DNA from: Bacteriovorax stolpii
GTDB lineage: Bacteria > Bdellovibrionota > Bacteriovoracia > Bacteriovoracales > Bacteriovoracaceae
Direction of reading: 5' to 3'
Length of the DNA stretch: 40,455 bases
Assembly (NCBI GenBank): GCA_945905815.1
Contig: CAMDQH010000022.1
Location: forward strand, 1 to 40,455
Shown in pieces: positions 1 to 7,601 of the stretch (positions are counted from its first letter, which is position 1; the number at the start of each line of letters is the position of its first letter). A program made the position numbers and the translations under genes. The notes under the pieces are model-generated. The model saw nothing but the letters and a program-made list of their open reading frames with translations, did not search any database and was not told where the DNA came from.

Positions 1-1172
1 GGCACATTCAAGTTGAAATATAGCCCACCAGGAATTTGAGTGCCGGGCTTTACGTTGTCGGCCTGGGCAATACCGTAGCGCTTAATCAGGGGCAATATCT
101 TTGACTTGATGGCAGTTGGTTCAACTGAGGCCATCATGATTCGGTAAGCTTTTTTGCTACTAGCAGCGTAGGAGCTGCCGCGGTAGCCACCCTTTTTATT
201 TTCTTCATATTGAGACTGCTCAGTTTCAGCTTCTCCAAAACTCTTTGGCACATTTTCGACTGAATCCAAAACTGTTACGTCTGATTCTGGGTCGTAACGA
301 GAACCAAGTTTTTCATCAGAGAAAACTTGTTGGGCCTCAATTTTTTCAAGATCATCTAGTTCTTTATTGGAAAGATCGATGGTTTGTTGGGCAAGTAGGT
401 CTTGCTCCTGATAACTAAGAGTTTTATCAAGCCAAAAGAAGTTTGGTTCAAATAGTGTGATTTTATTAACGAGATATTCTTCATACCATTTGTTGGCATT
501 TTTTAAAGCAAAAACAAGGACACTTAATACTAAAAGAAGAAGAATGACCTCTTGAAGAAATCTGATTTGTTTTTTGAAGGCCGTTCGCTTTTGCAAATTC
601 ACAAAATCGACTTTTAGAAGAAGAATATCTTTGCGTAATTCTTTCACAAGATTTGGCCAGTCTGGATAGAGCGTGACTTCCATGTGTGCCAGGATGTCGT
701 CTTCGAAAGTCCCTTTGACTCTCGCCTCTTGGCCCATGACTTGTGAGATATCATTAAAGGTAATGAACAAGTTTTCAGAACTAACGTTAGAAATCTGAAA
801 TTTTTCATTAATCAGGTCTTCATAGGCCGGATAGACCTTGATCATGTGATCTCTTAAAATCGTCGCGATATATCGTTCGGGAAGATCATAGAGGATTGAG
901 ATTTCTCTGACTGAAAGCTCTTTATTGATAAATGAATAGGTAATAAATTTTTCGAACAACCAAGTAAGCCATGAAATGAGAGGACCAGATTTGGCGATTT
1001 TTTTTGCGTAATCAAAACGCTCACCAAGTTCTTTTGGCTCAATTTGATCCTTAAAGAATGAATCCCAAAAACCAGTAAAGGACTCAGCGTAACGACCTTC
1101 CCATGCTATCGAATTGATATCAAGGTCTAGCCAGGACTTAAATTGATCAAAATCAGATTTTTGTAAAATCAT
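1..1172 (-). CDS. Hypothetical single-pass membrane protein, 3' end outside the window
   Basis: The frame is open from ATG at 1172 to the window edge, giving about 390 visible residues; the C-terminus is missing. The N-terminal ~200 residues look soluble, with a helix-turn-helix-like stretch (LSVREISILYDLPERYIA) near residues 70-90. One hydrophobic segment (VILLLLVLSVLVFAL) follows near residue 205, then an acidic, low-complexity linker rich in Asp, Glu, Ser and Gln. The last visible part (YRIMMASVEPTAIKSKILPL, then PGGLYFNLNVP) looks like a small folded domain. That tail loosely recalls the extracytoplasmic domain of some anti-sigma factors, but I cannot assign a family. The start overlaps the thiolase stop as ATGA, so the two genes are translationally coupled. 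Topology is probably cytoplasmic N-terminus, one membrane span and periplasmic C-terminus (inference). Confidence 0.75.
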   Translation of the reverse strand, partial: MILQKSDFDQFKSWLDLDINSIAWEGRYAESFTGFWDSFFKDQIEPKELGERFDYAKKIAKSGPLISWLTWLFEKFITYSFINKELSVREISILYDLPERYIATILRDHMIKVYPAYEDLINEKFQISNVSSENLFITFNDISQVMGQEARVKGTFEDDILAHMEVTLYPDWPNLVKELRKDILLLKVDFVNLQKRTAFKKQIRFLQEVILLLLVLSVLVFALKNANKWYEEYLVNKITLFEPNFFWLDKTLSYQEQDLLAQQTIDLSNKELDDLEKIEAQQVFSDEKLGSRYDPESDVTVLDSVENVPKSFGEAETEQSQYEENKKGGYRGSSYAASSKKAYRIMMASVEPTAIKSKILPLIKRYGIAQADNVKPGTQIPGGLYFNLNV

Positions 1173-2344
1173 ACTCTCTTTAATAAAAGGGCAATTCCTT
1201 GGCCGCCACCAATACAAGCACTGGAGATGGCCCAGTCTTTTTTCAGATGCTGCATTTGGCGTGACAAGGTTAATGAAATTTTAATTCCAGTTGCACCAAG
1301 TGGATGACCTAGGGCCACAGCTCCCCCCCATATATTGAGTTTTTCCATTGGTAGACTGAGTGCCCGTTGGCAACTAATCACCTGCGAAGCAAAAGCTTCA
1401 TTGATCTCAAAAAGATCTATGTCTTGAATGTTCTTTTTTTGTCTTTCAAGTAGTTGTGTAATCGCGGGCACGGGACCAATTCCCATTTTAGTTGGATCAA
1501 CTCCTACTACTTGGCCATCAATAACTTCTGCAATAGGCTTAAGATTATATTTAGTAACATATTCTTCGCTGGCGATAATCATGGCACATGCGCCGTCCAC
1601 TATCCCTGAAGCAGACCCTGCTGTTACCGTCCCATCTTTTTTAAATGTCGGTTTAAGCTTTTGCATTTGTTCTAAAGAAACATCATCTCTTAAGTGTTCA
1701 TCGCGTGAACAATCGATACGCTCGAATTTTATTGGCACAATTTCTGGCTGTATAAGATTTGCTTCGTATGCTTTAAGTGCTTTTGCATGAGATTGATATG
1801 AATATTGATCTGAATCTTCTTTCGTAACATTATATTCCACGGCCAAATTTTCGGCGGTGATTCCCATCGGCGTTTGGACATGCTTATCATAAAGAGTGTC
1901 GAGTAAAAGATCTTGAGTTTTTAGTGCTCCATATTTAGTTCCAAATCGACTTCCATAAACTAAATGCGGAACCATTGTCATATTCTCGGCACCTGCAATC
2001 AAGAGTGCGTTTGCTTCTTTGCATCTGATTAGGCGTGCGGCGTCTAGTATTGCCTGAATACCTGAGCCACATAGACGATTAATCACAATGCCTGGAGTTG
2101 TTATTTTGAGTCCTGCCTTTAGTGCGAGATGTCTTCCGGCATATAATGTGTCAGGCGTTGAAGGAATGACGTTAGCAAATATTACTTGATCAAGAGTGTT
2201 TGGATCAATTTTTGTTTCCTGTAAGAGAGCTTGAGCAGCGTAAACAGCTAAATCTACGGGAGTAATGCTCCCAAGACTGCCACCAAACTTTCCAAATGGT
2301 GTGCGTTTACCGTTAACTATAAAGACTCTTTCTTTACTGATCAA
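1169..2344 (-). CDS. Thiolase (acetyl-CoA C-acetyltransferase / beta-ketothiolase)
   Basis: Full-length 391-residue thiolase of the AtoB/FadA/PhaA type. It catalyses reversible condensation of two acetyl-CoA, or thiolytic cleavage of 3-ketoacyl-CoA. The acylated nucleophile is Cys92 in NRLCGSGIQAI. His347 sits in GGAVALGHPLGATG and the second catalytic Cys377 in CIGGGQGIALL. The family motif NEAFASQ is also present. The start codon is TTG at 2344, because no upstream ATG lies in frame near the conserved N-terminus; an AAGGCAGG stretch just upstream may be the ribosome binding site. The stop overlaps the next minus-strand gene by 4 bp. Whether it works in fatty-acid breakdown, acetoacetate metabolism or polyester synthesis cannot be told here, since no partner dehydrogenase or hydratase lies nearby. 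Confidence 0.95.
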   Translation of the reverse strand: MISKERVFIVNGKRTPFGKFGGSLGSITPVDLAVYAAQALLQETKIDPNTLDQVIFANVIPSTPDTLYAGRHLALKAGLKITTPGIVINRLCGSGIQAILDAARLIRCKEANALLIAGAENMTMVPHLVYGSRFGTKYGALKTQDLLLDTLYDKHVQTPMGITAENLAVEYNVTKEDSDQYSYQSHAKALKAYEANLIQPEIVPIKFERIDCSRDEHLRDDVSLEQMQKLKPTFKKDGTVTAGSASGIVDGACAMIIASEEYVTKYNLKPIAEVIDGQVVGVDPTKMGIGPVPAITQLLERQKKNIQDIDLFEINEAFASQVISCQRALSLPMEKLNIWGGAVALGHPLGATGIKISLTLSRQMQHLKKDWAISSACIGGGQGIALLLKRV

Positions 2345-2434
2345 TATTTGCCTGCCTTGTGAGAAACATCCTTAATTAAGTATCATAATTAATAATGCCA
2401 CGAAAGGCATTAGCTTTCATTAAAGGATTTGAGC

Positions 2435-2857
2435 ATGTCTGACATATCAGCTGCCACTAGATTGAACCAGGCCAAGGAAGTCATTACCAAAAGGGAAACT
2501 TTTGAGATGAGAAAAATGGGCGAGAAGCTTGATAAAGATATCAAGATTGTTAAGAGGAATAATGACAAGAAAGTTGAGAAAATTAAGAGCGACTACGAAG
2601 TTGAGGTCACAACAGTTAATTCTGAGAGTGAAACAAAATTGAATAAATTACGCACGAATTGGGATAAAAAAATAAATGAAGAAAATAAAAGATATGAAAA
2701 ACTTCTGACTGACATCAAAACTGATCATGGTGAAAATACCAATGAACTACAGATAAGTAATGAGGATCAGATTGCAAAGCAGAATGCGAAGCATGTCGAT
2801 TATCTTGATAAAGCTCGCCTAAAGTTTGAAGAAGAAAAAGCAAAGCTTGAAGCGTAA
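2435..2857 (+). CDS. Charged coiled-coil protein, function unknown
   Basis: About 140 residues, almost entirely predicted alpha-helix, very rich in Lys, Glu, Asp and Asn, with heptad-like spacing of Leu, Ile and Val and no hydrophobic segment or signal peptide. I place the start at the ATG at 2435 (MSDISAATRLNQ), because AAAGGA lies 7 bases upstream. The in-frame TTG at 2429 would be too close to that site. It is followed after 28 bp by a FliG C-domain-like gene with a strong ribosome binding site, so the two are probably co-transcribed. A long charged helix next to a rotor-type protein recalls FliH/FliJ-like stalk proteins, but composition alone does not prove that and I assign no function. 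Confidence 0.7.
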   Translation: MSDISAATRLNQAKEVITKRETFEMRKMGEKLDKDIKIVKRNNDKKVEKIKSDYEVEVTTVNSESETKLNKLRTNWDKKINEENKRYEKLLTDIKTDHGENTNELQISNEDQIAKQNAKHVDYLDKARLKFEEEKAKLEA

Positions 2858-2885
2858 CCCGTCATAAATCCAGGAAGGAGAATAG

Positions 2886-3320
2886 ATGAGTCAGAACAAT
2901 GCGGAGAATGGTGGAGTTTTCATTAATGGCAAAGGCCAGGTCATTGAGCTTTTAAGAAAGATGGATGGCGCAGATAAGGCAAAGTTGCTCAAAAACTTAC
3001 GTTTGAGAAACCCGACACTGGCAAAAGAACTTACAGAATCTTGTCTTTCATTTGAAAGTATATGGGATCTTGATGATGAGTGCTTAAAGGCAGTTGTCTG
3101 CCAAATTAAGCCTGCGATTCTTGGTTTAGCTCTAAGCTTAGTACATGTAAAAAATCAACGTAGAGCTCTTGCCCTCATCTCACGAGATATGGCCATGAAA
3201 GCATTTGAGATAATGCAAAAAGATCTTACTAGTAATCGTAGTGAGTGTTTTCGTGCGCAACAAAAAATTCTCGAGTTGGCAATAAATCTTCAACGTAACC
3301 GCGTTATCCAGTTTTACTAA
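2886..3320 (+). CDS. Stand-alone FliG C-terminal-domain-like protein
   Basis: This 144-residue protein aligns by eye with the end of the middle domain plus the C-terminal domain of the flagellar rotor protein FliG. Matching stretches are NLRLRNPTLAKEL, FESIWDLDDECLKAVV (FliG: F-E-D-L-x-x-L-D-D-R-x-L-Q), then a short helix, then AMKAFEIMQKDL and RAQQKILELAINL. The N-terminal FliG domain that binds FliF is absent; a normal FliG is about 330-345 residues. The Arg that usually follows the DD pair is replaced (DDEC), and the segment equivalent to the torque helix (CQIKPAILGLALSLV) has lost most acidic charges, so it may not couple to a stator. AGGAAGGAG ends 5 bases before ATG. The stop interlocks with the stop of the convergent gene. 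It could be a motor accessory or a FliG-derived adaptor for another machine. Confidence 0.72.
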   Translation: MSQNNAENGGVFINGKGQVIELLRKMDGADKAKLLKNLRLRNPTLAKELTESCLSFESIWDLDDECLKAVVCQIKPAILGLALSLVHVKNQRRALALISRDMAMKAFEIMQKDLTSNRSECFRAQQKILELAINLQRNRVIQFY

Positions 3321-3745
3321 GACAATAATTTTTTATATTCAATTTCAAGTGAAGAGGTATATTGCTCTTCACTTAGTATAGATGAATGGATAACTCGGTT
3401 TTCAGCAACGAGGCTAGACGTACTTTGAAATCGAGACACCATGGTGGATGTCAAATCGCTTAGCCAATCCGGGGCAGAACTCATGGCCTTTTCAAAATCA
3501 CTATTTGGTATTTTAATTACCTCTACTCTGCTTAGAGTTATAGCCGAGTAAGTATAGGGTACGCCTAAAAGCATGGCGCTTTCACCAAGTATATCATTTT
3601 CCTTTGCCAAGAAAACTGGAATGAGCCTTTCCTTAGATGCTTTAAGACAAACGACTTCTCCAGCCTTTATGATCATCAGATCTGAAGAAATTTCTCCCTC
3701 CCGAAAGAGAACTGTTTTGGCCTCAAAAAAAGTAGTTTTAGACAT
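3317..3745 (-). CDS. Cyclic-nucleotide-binding-domain protein (single domain)
   Basis: A 142-residue protein made of one cNMP-binding (CRP-like) beta-roll with a short C-terminal helical tail and no DNA-binding helix-turn-helix. Recognisable parts are the opening strands (KTVLFREGEISSDLMIIKAG) and the phosphate-binding-cassette position (DILGESAMLLG). The conserved Arg that contacts the cyclic phosphate in CRP-type cassettes (R-T/S-A) is not there; the sequence reads PYTYSAI. Ligand binding is therefore doubtful or altered. I chose the ATG at 3745, with AAGGAG about 8 bases upstream, over an in-frame start 14 codons earlier that lies inside the ppx coding region. It overlaps the ppx stop by 8 bp and is the last gene of the seven-gene run. 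Confidence 0.8.
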   Translation of the reverse strand: MSKTTFFEAKTVLFREGEISSDLMIIKAGEVVCLKASKERLIPVFLAKENDILGESAMLLGVPYTYSAITLSRVEVIKIPNSDFEKAMSSAPDWLSDLTSTMVSRFQSTSSLVAENRVIHSSILSEEQYTSSLEIEYKKLLS

Positions 3746-4667
3746 GTACGAACTCCTTCTTGATTTCTCCTTCCAGAATCGTGCCATATCTTAGTCCATA
3801 TGTTGAAATTGTGACTTCTTTCACAAGCAACCTATGAATGATGTGATAAACTAAATGCAGTCCACCTCGTATGCTATTAGAACGCTTCTGAAGAAATGGA
3901 AAAAGATCCAAAAACTGCTCAGGTTGATGTTCAGAATACTTTTTAAATAAATTATCTATATCTTCAGCTTTAATAACCAGCCCATGAACATCGTCTTCAA
4001 CGAATTCTTTGTTCTGAAGATGCATATTTCCAAGAGAGGTTACAGTTCCGGCAACACAATAAAGATTTTTTGACTGAAATTTATCAATATCATTTCTAAA
4101 ATCCAAAAACGTTTTTTGCAAATTCTGAACAAATAATCCATCCTCAAGCCATTGCGAAGCACGAACTGCTCCGATTGGCATACTGATGGTTTCAAGGATA
4201 TTAAAATTCATAGTGTTTACTTTAATTAATTCAGTAGATGCTCCACCAATGTCCATAATCGTAATAACATCCGAATCAAAATTACTGTTAAAAAGTATGC
4301 CCTTGGTCGAAAAGTATGCCTCGGCTTGAGATGTGATTGCCAAGACACTTACACCAAGTTCATTTTTTATTTTAGTAAAAAAATCAGGCGCGTTCTGTGC
4401 AACTCTAGAAGCTTCAGTGGCAGTTGCGATGATATTCTCTCTTGGGATATTGTGCTTATCACATTCTTCAGCGTATTCCTTAATTGCTTCAAAAGTTGCA
4501 ATCATTGATTCGGAATGAAACACTTTAGTTTTGTCCAAGTCTTTACCCAATGAAGTGATGTAACTTTTTTTCAAAATCTCTTGAAGCTTATTATTAGTAA
4601 CGTCAGCGATCAAAAGAAGGACGCTGTTGGAACCAATGTCTATTGAAGCTCTTAGTTCTTTATTCAT
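3738..4667 (-). CDS. Ppx/GppA-family exopolyphosphatase / pppGpp phosphatase
   Basis: 309 residues, the size of the short two-subdomain Ppx/GppA phosphatases rather than the roughly 500-residue enterobacterial forms. It has the actin-fold phosphate loops DIGSNSVLLLIADV (residues 10-23) and DIGGASTEL (139-147), and the ITSQAEAYF segment in the place of the family's S-G-x-E-E-A, with Glu116 as the likely catalytic base. The family splits inorganic polyphosphate from the end or converts pppGpp to ppGpp; substrate cannot be told from sequence. The start is the ATG at 4667, which overlaps the mtnA stop as ATGA; a longer reading frame inside mtnA is rejected. A RelA/SpoT-like gene lies elsewhere in the window (39048-40298), so a link to alarmone metabolism is possible but unproven. 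Confidence 0.88.
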   Translation of the reverse strand: MNKELRASIDIGSNSVLLLIADVTNNKLQEILKKSYITSLGKDLDKTKVFHSESMIATFEAIKEYAEECDKHNIPRENIIATATEASRVAQNAPDFFTKIKNELGVSVLAITSQAEAYFSTKGILFNSNFDSDVITIMDIGGASTELIKVNTMNFNILETISMPIGAVRASQWLEDGLFVQNLQKTFLDFRNDIDKFQSKNLYCVAGTVTSLGNMHLQNKEFVEDDVHGLVIKAEDIDNLFKKYSEHQPEQFLDLFPFLQKRSNSIRGGLHLVYHIIHRLLVKEVTISTYGLRYGTILEGEIKKEFVHV

Positions 4668-5719
4668 AATGTAACAACCCTTACTAGATCTCCTGCCCGT
4701 GAAGGAGTGATCAAACCTTTTTCGCAAATAATACCAGTAATTAATTTATGATCAGTAACATCAAAGCTTGGATTAATGGAGTGGGCTCCAGCAGGCGCAA
4801 GTTTGATACCTTTTAATTCAGTAATCTCGTTTATTGCCCGCATTTCAATTTCAATATGTTTACCATCAGGTATAGTGAGATCAAATGAACTAATTGGTGC
4901 TACTACATAAAAAGGCACTTTATAGTGACTGGCGACGATCGCCAGAGTCGCTGTTCCTATTTTATTTGCGGTATCTCCATTACTGGCAATCCTGTCGGCA
5001 CCAACAAAAATGGCATCAACTTTTCCATGAGACAGTAAATACGAAGCAGCACCTTCAACGACGATACTATAGGGAATCTTTTCTTTAGATAATTCAAATG
5101 CAGTTAAACGTGTTCCTTGAAGATAAGGGCGCGTTTCGTCTGCATAGACATGCTCAACATGGCCTAATGAATGAGCATGAGAAATAACCCCTAAGGCAGT
5201 TCCTAAACTCCCACATGCAAGGAATCCAGTATTACAGTGGGTCATTAAGTTCCACTTACGGTCACCAAAAAGCTTCTTAAGTTCACTGAATCCGACCTGC
5301 GCCATGCAAGTATTCTTTTCATTCGATTGCTTAATTTGCTCGTCACCAAAAGCTACCAAATCCCTGAAAATAACTTCTATGTCTGCGTTCATTTTTATTG
5401 AATCTTTCATTATGTCAAAACAACGATTCACTTCGAATGAAAGGTTTACGGCCGTTGGTCGGGCACTTATCATTTCATCACAGGCCGTACGGCAGTTTTC
5501 TATTGATAGTTTAGACTGACCTTTTACCCACAACGCCATCCCATATATTGCTGTAAAACCTATGCACGGTGCACCTCTTACCACCATTTCCGTGATTGCA
5601 AGGGCACAATCTCTAAGATTAGCTATTTCTACATATGTTTCTTCGTGGGGTAATAAACGCTGATCTAATAAGTAGAGTTTATTATCGCGCCAAATAATTG
5701 GTAAACAGGACTCAGTCAC
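4664..5719 (-). CDS. mtnA: S-methyl-5-thioribose-1-phosphate isomerase
   Basis: MtnA converts 5-methylthioribose-1-phosphate to 5-methylthioribulose-1-phosphate in the methionine salvage pathway. The 351-residue product has the family blocks LYLLDQRLLP, VVRGAPCIGF, MTHCNTGFLA with catalytic Cys162, DETRPYLQGTRLTAFEL, and VGADRIASNGDTANKIGT with catalytic Asp242. These sit close to the well-studied Cys160/Asp240 pair. I assign the start to GTG at 5719: AAAGGAG lies 5 bases upstream, and translation from there gives the usual family N-terminus. It overlaps the preceding stop as GTGA. The longer ATG-initiated frame is rejected because it lies inside the upstream gene. No other methionine-salvage gene is in the window. 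The related eIF2B-like paralogues are less likely given the complete MtnA motifs. Confidence 0.95.
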   Translation of the reverse strand: MTESCLPIIWRDNKLYLLDQRLLPHEETYVEIANLRDCALAITEMVVRGAPCIGFTAIYGMALWVKGQSKLSIENCRTACDEMISARPTAVNLSFEVNRCFDIMKDSIKMNADIEVIFRDLVAFGDEQIKQSNEKNTCMAQVGFSELKKLFGDRKWNLMTHCNTGFLACGSLGTALGVISHAHSLGHVEHVYADETRPYLQGTRLTAFELSKEKIPYSIVVEGAASYLLSHGKVDAIFVGADRIASNGDTANKIGTATLAIVASHYKVPFYVVAPISSFDLTIPDGKHIEIEMRAINEITELKGIKLAPAGAHSINPSFDVTDHKLITGIICEKGLITPSRAGDLVRVVTL

Positions 5720-7599
5720 AGAGTCTCCTTTTTCCAGAAAACTTCTAGAACTTCTTTTTTTACTGGTTTCCATTTTTTATTTTTAGGATAATTAAGTATT
5801 AAATGAGATTTTGTTCTTGAGATAGAAGATAAAGTTCCACTCAGTTGTGAAGGATCACTACTTTCAAGGGAAATAGAGTTAATTTTAATTGCTTGATTTC
5901 TTACACTGGCTTTCCAGATTTTTTTATTTACAGAATTGCTGTCCAGAATAAAATAATCCCATAACTTTTGATTCAAGCTAAAAAAATCACCGCTGGTTTC
6001 TTTTAGTTTATCGGCCGTCAAATCCAGCAACCATGTTCCGTCACTCCATTCGGATTTCCATTTACCTTGCAGTTTCCCATTTAAAACACCCTCAGAAGCC
6101 GACATATAGGGTTCCAAAAACTTATATGAAGAATTCCAGGCAAAGTTTACGAGATCCAATTCAAAATCCTGTTCAGAGGATTTCCCAGAATACTTAAGCA
6201 GTAAACTGGATTGCTTGTCTTGTAATTCAACCTGGTAATATTTCTGATTAGGAATAATTCCAAAACGAAAAGACCCATCGTATATTTTATCACCGTCGAG
6301 GCACTGTCTAAGAAGAATCACAGTTGAATGATAAGGCTGAGGAGCGGGGTCCATTAACTCAGAGATTGACTGAACAGATAACAAAGCTGTCTTTAAATCA
6401 CAGGAAGTAAAACCCAGCTCCTGGTTGAACTGAACTACTTTGCTATTTTCAAAATCTAAAACAGCTCTCCTAGAGAATTTCAAGTCTTGCTTTGGGGTAA
6501 TAAATGAAGTTTGAATGATTTGATTTTTAAAATCTAAAAACCATTGACCAGGGATTATCTGGTCAGCGCCAAGGGTGAACACTCCTGGAAAATGCAATTT
6601 AGCACTAAGAGATGTTGTATTCTCGTTTAGAAAAACTTTATTAAACTTAACCTCACCTTCACCCAAACCTTCTATCTTGTTCCAAAAGGGATTTGATATC
6701 TCATCGCCAACCATTTTGAGGTAGCTCATAGGAAACTGTGAAAACTTTAAGTTCAATTGGATTTGATTATATTTAGCTGTTATTTCGCCTGTGCCAATTT
6801 TTTTCTTTTCAACCAATAATTGAATGGTTGAAGTCAGGTCAACGGCATGCGGATTTAAAATTGATTTACCATCAATTACCAAATCTTCATATTGCGAACC
6901 TTCGACCGTTTCTTTGGTTTTGAACTCGCCTCTATAATTAATTATCCACGTTTTTGGATTAGGGGTGATATCACCAAAAAGCCAAAGATCTGATGAAAAA
7001 TTTTTATTTTTGTATGTAATGCTAATTGGAATATTAAGTTCAAATGCGGAGTTTTTGCCATATTGAAATTCTCGGACCAAAAACTTGGTCAGTGTAAAAA
7101 AGCGCCTATCTCCATCCAGTTCTTTGATCGAAACATTTTTCGCTCTAACCGTATAATGTGCATCAACAAGGTATTCCGGTAAAACAACCTCGACACTCGG
7201 AGGGGATTTTTGAAGATTTCGCTCTTCGGATCCAGCAGTTTCGCCTTGATTCGAACTTATATAAATAAATAGATCAGAGATGTTTATCGAAGCATTACCG
7301 CGGTTGAAAAGAATTAACCACCATGGAACCTTTAACTGAACTTCATTAGCGCTGGCAATATTTGCATTCCCTCTTTTTAGTGTCAACCCCTTTAGGCTTA
7401 ATTTGAAATCTATTGAAAACATGTAATCAATTTTTTCGATTTTAAAAATAGATCCAGGATAACTTTTCTGGATTTGAGTGTTAAAAAGAGAAATTAATGA
7501 ACTAGGATTTAATTTTGAATAAGCACTATAGAACAAAGACCCCAAAACTAAGAGCAATACTAACCAGGCGTACAATATAACTTTTGTCGTTACTTTCAT
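5716..7599 (-). CDS. Inner-membrane-anchored AsmA-like protein
   Basis: 627 residues with one N-terminal transmembrane helix (VILYAWLVLLLVLGSLFYSA) and a long, beta-strand-rich, probably periplasmic remainder. The early part resembles the AsmA/TamB/YhdP group: a membrane anchor followed by a segment of the type FKIEKIDYMFSIDFKLSLKG with repeated L-x-L-x-G strands. Those proteins form elongated grooves linked to phospholipid transport to the outer membrane. Sequence similarity is weak, so the family is an inference from architecture; DUF748-like or other exported beta proteins remain possible. It starts 2 bp after the pcrA stop and its stop overlaps the mtnA GTG, so it is embedded in the housekeeping operon. 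Confidence 0.7.
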   Translation of the reverse strand: MKVTTKVILYAWLVLLLVLGSLFYSAYSKLNPSSLISLFNTQIQKSYPGSIFKIEKIDYMFSIDFKLSLKGLTLKRGNANIASANEVQLKVPWWLILFNRGNASINISDLFIYISSNQGETAGSEERNLQKSPPSVEVVLPEYLVDAHYTVRAKNVSIKELDGDRRFFTLTKFLVREFQYGKNSAFELNIPISITYKNKNFSSDLWLFGDITPNPKTWIINYRGEFKTKETVEGSQYEDLVIDGKSILNPHAVDLTSTIQLLVEKKKIGTGEITAKYNQIQLNLKFSQFPMSYLKMVGDEISNPFWNKIEGLGEGEVKFNKVFLNENTTSLSAKLHFPGVFTLGADQIIPGQWFLDFKNQIIQTSFITPKQDLKFSRRAVLDFENSKVVQFNQELGFTSCDLKTALLSVQSISELMDPAPQPYHSTVILLRQCLDGDKIYDGSFRFGIIPNQKYYQVELQDKQSSLLLKYSGKSSEQDFELDLVNFAWNSSYKFLEPYMSASEGVLNGKLQGKWKSEWSDGTWLLDLTADKLKETSGDFFSLNQKLWDYFILDSNSVNKKIWKASVRNQAIKINSISLESSDPSQLSGTLSSISRTKSHLILNYPKNKKWKPVKKEVLEVFWKKETL

Positions 7600-7601
7600 A
7601 T

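Noticed and set aside
1428-1790. A 120-codon plus-strand frame antisense to the thiolase
   Set aside because: Low-complexity Ser/Ile/Pro content typical of an antisense shadow; the thiolase on the other strand is unmistakable.
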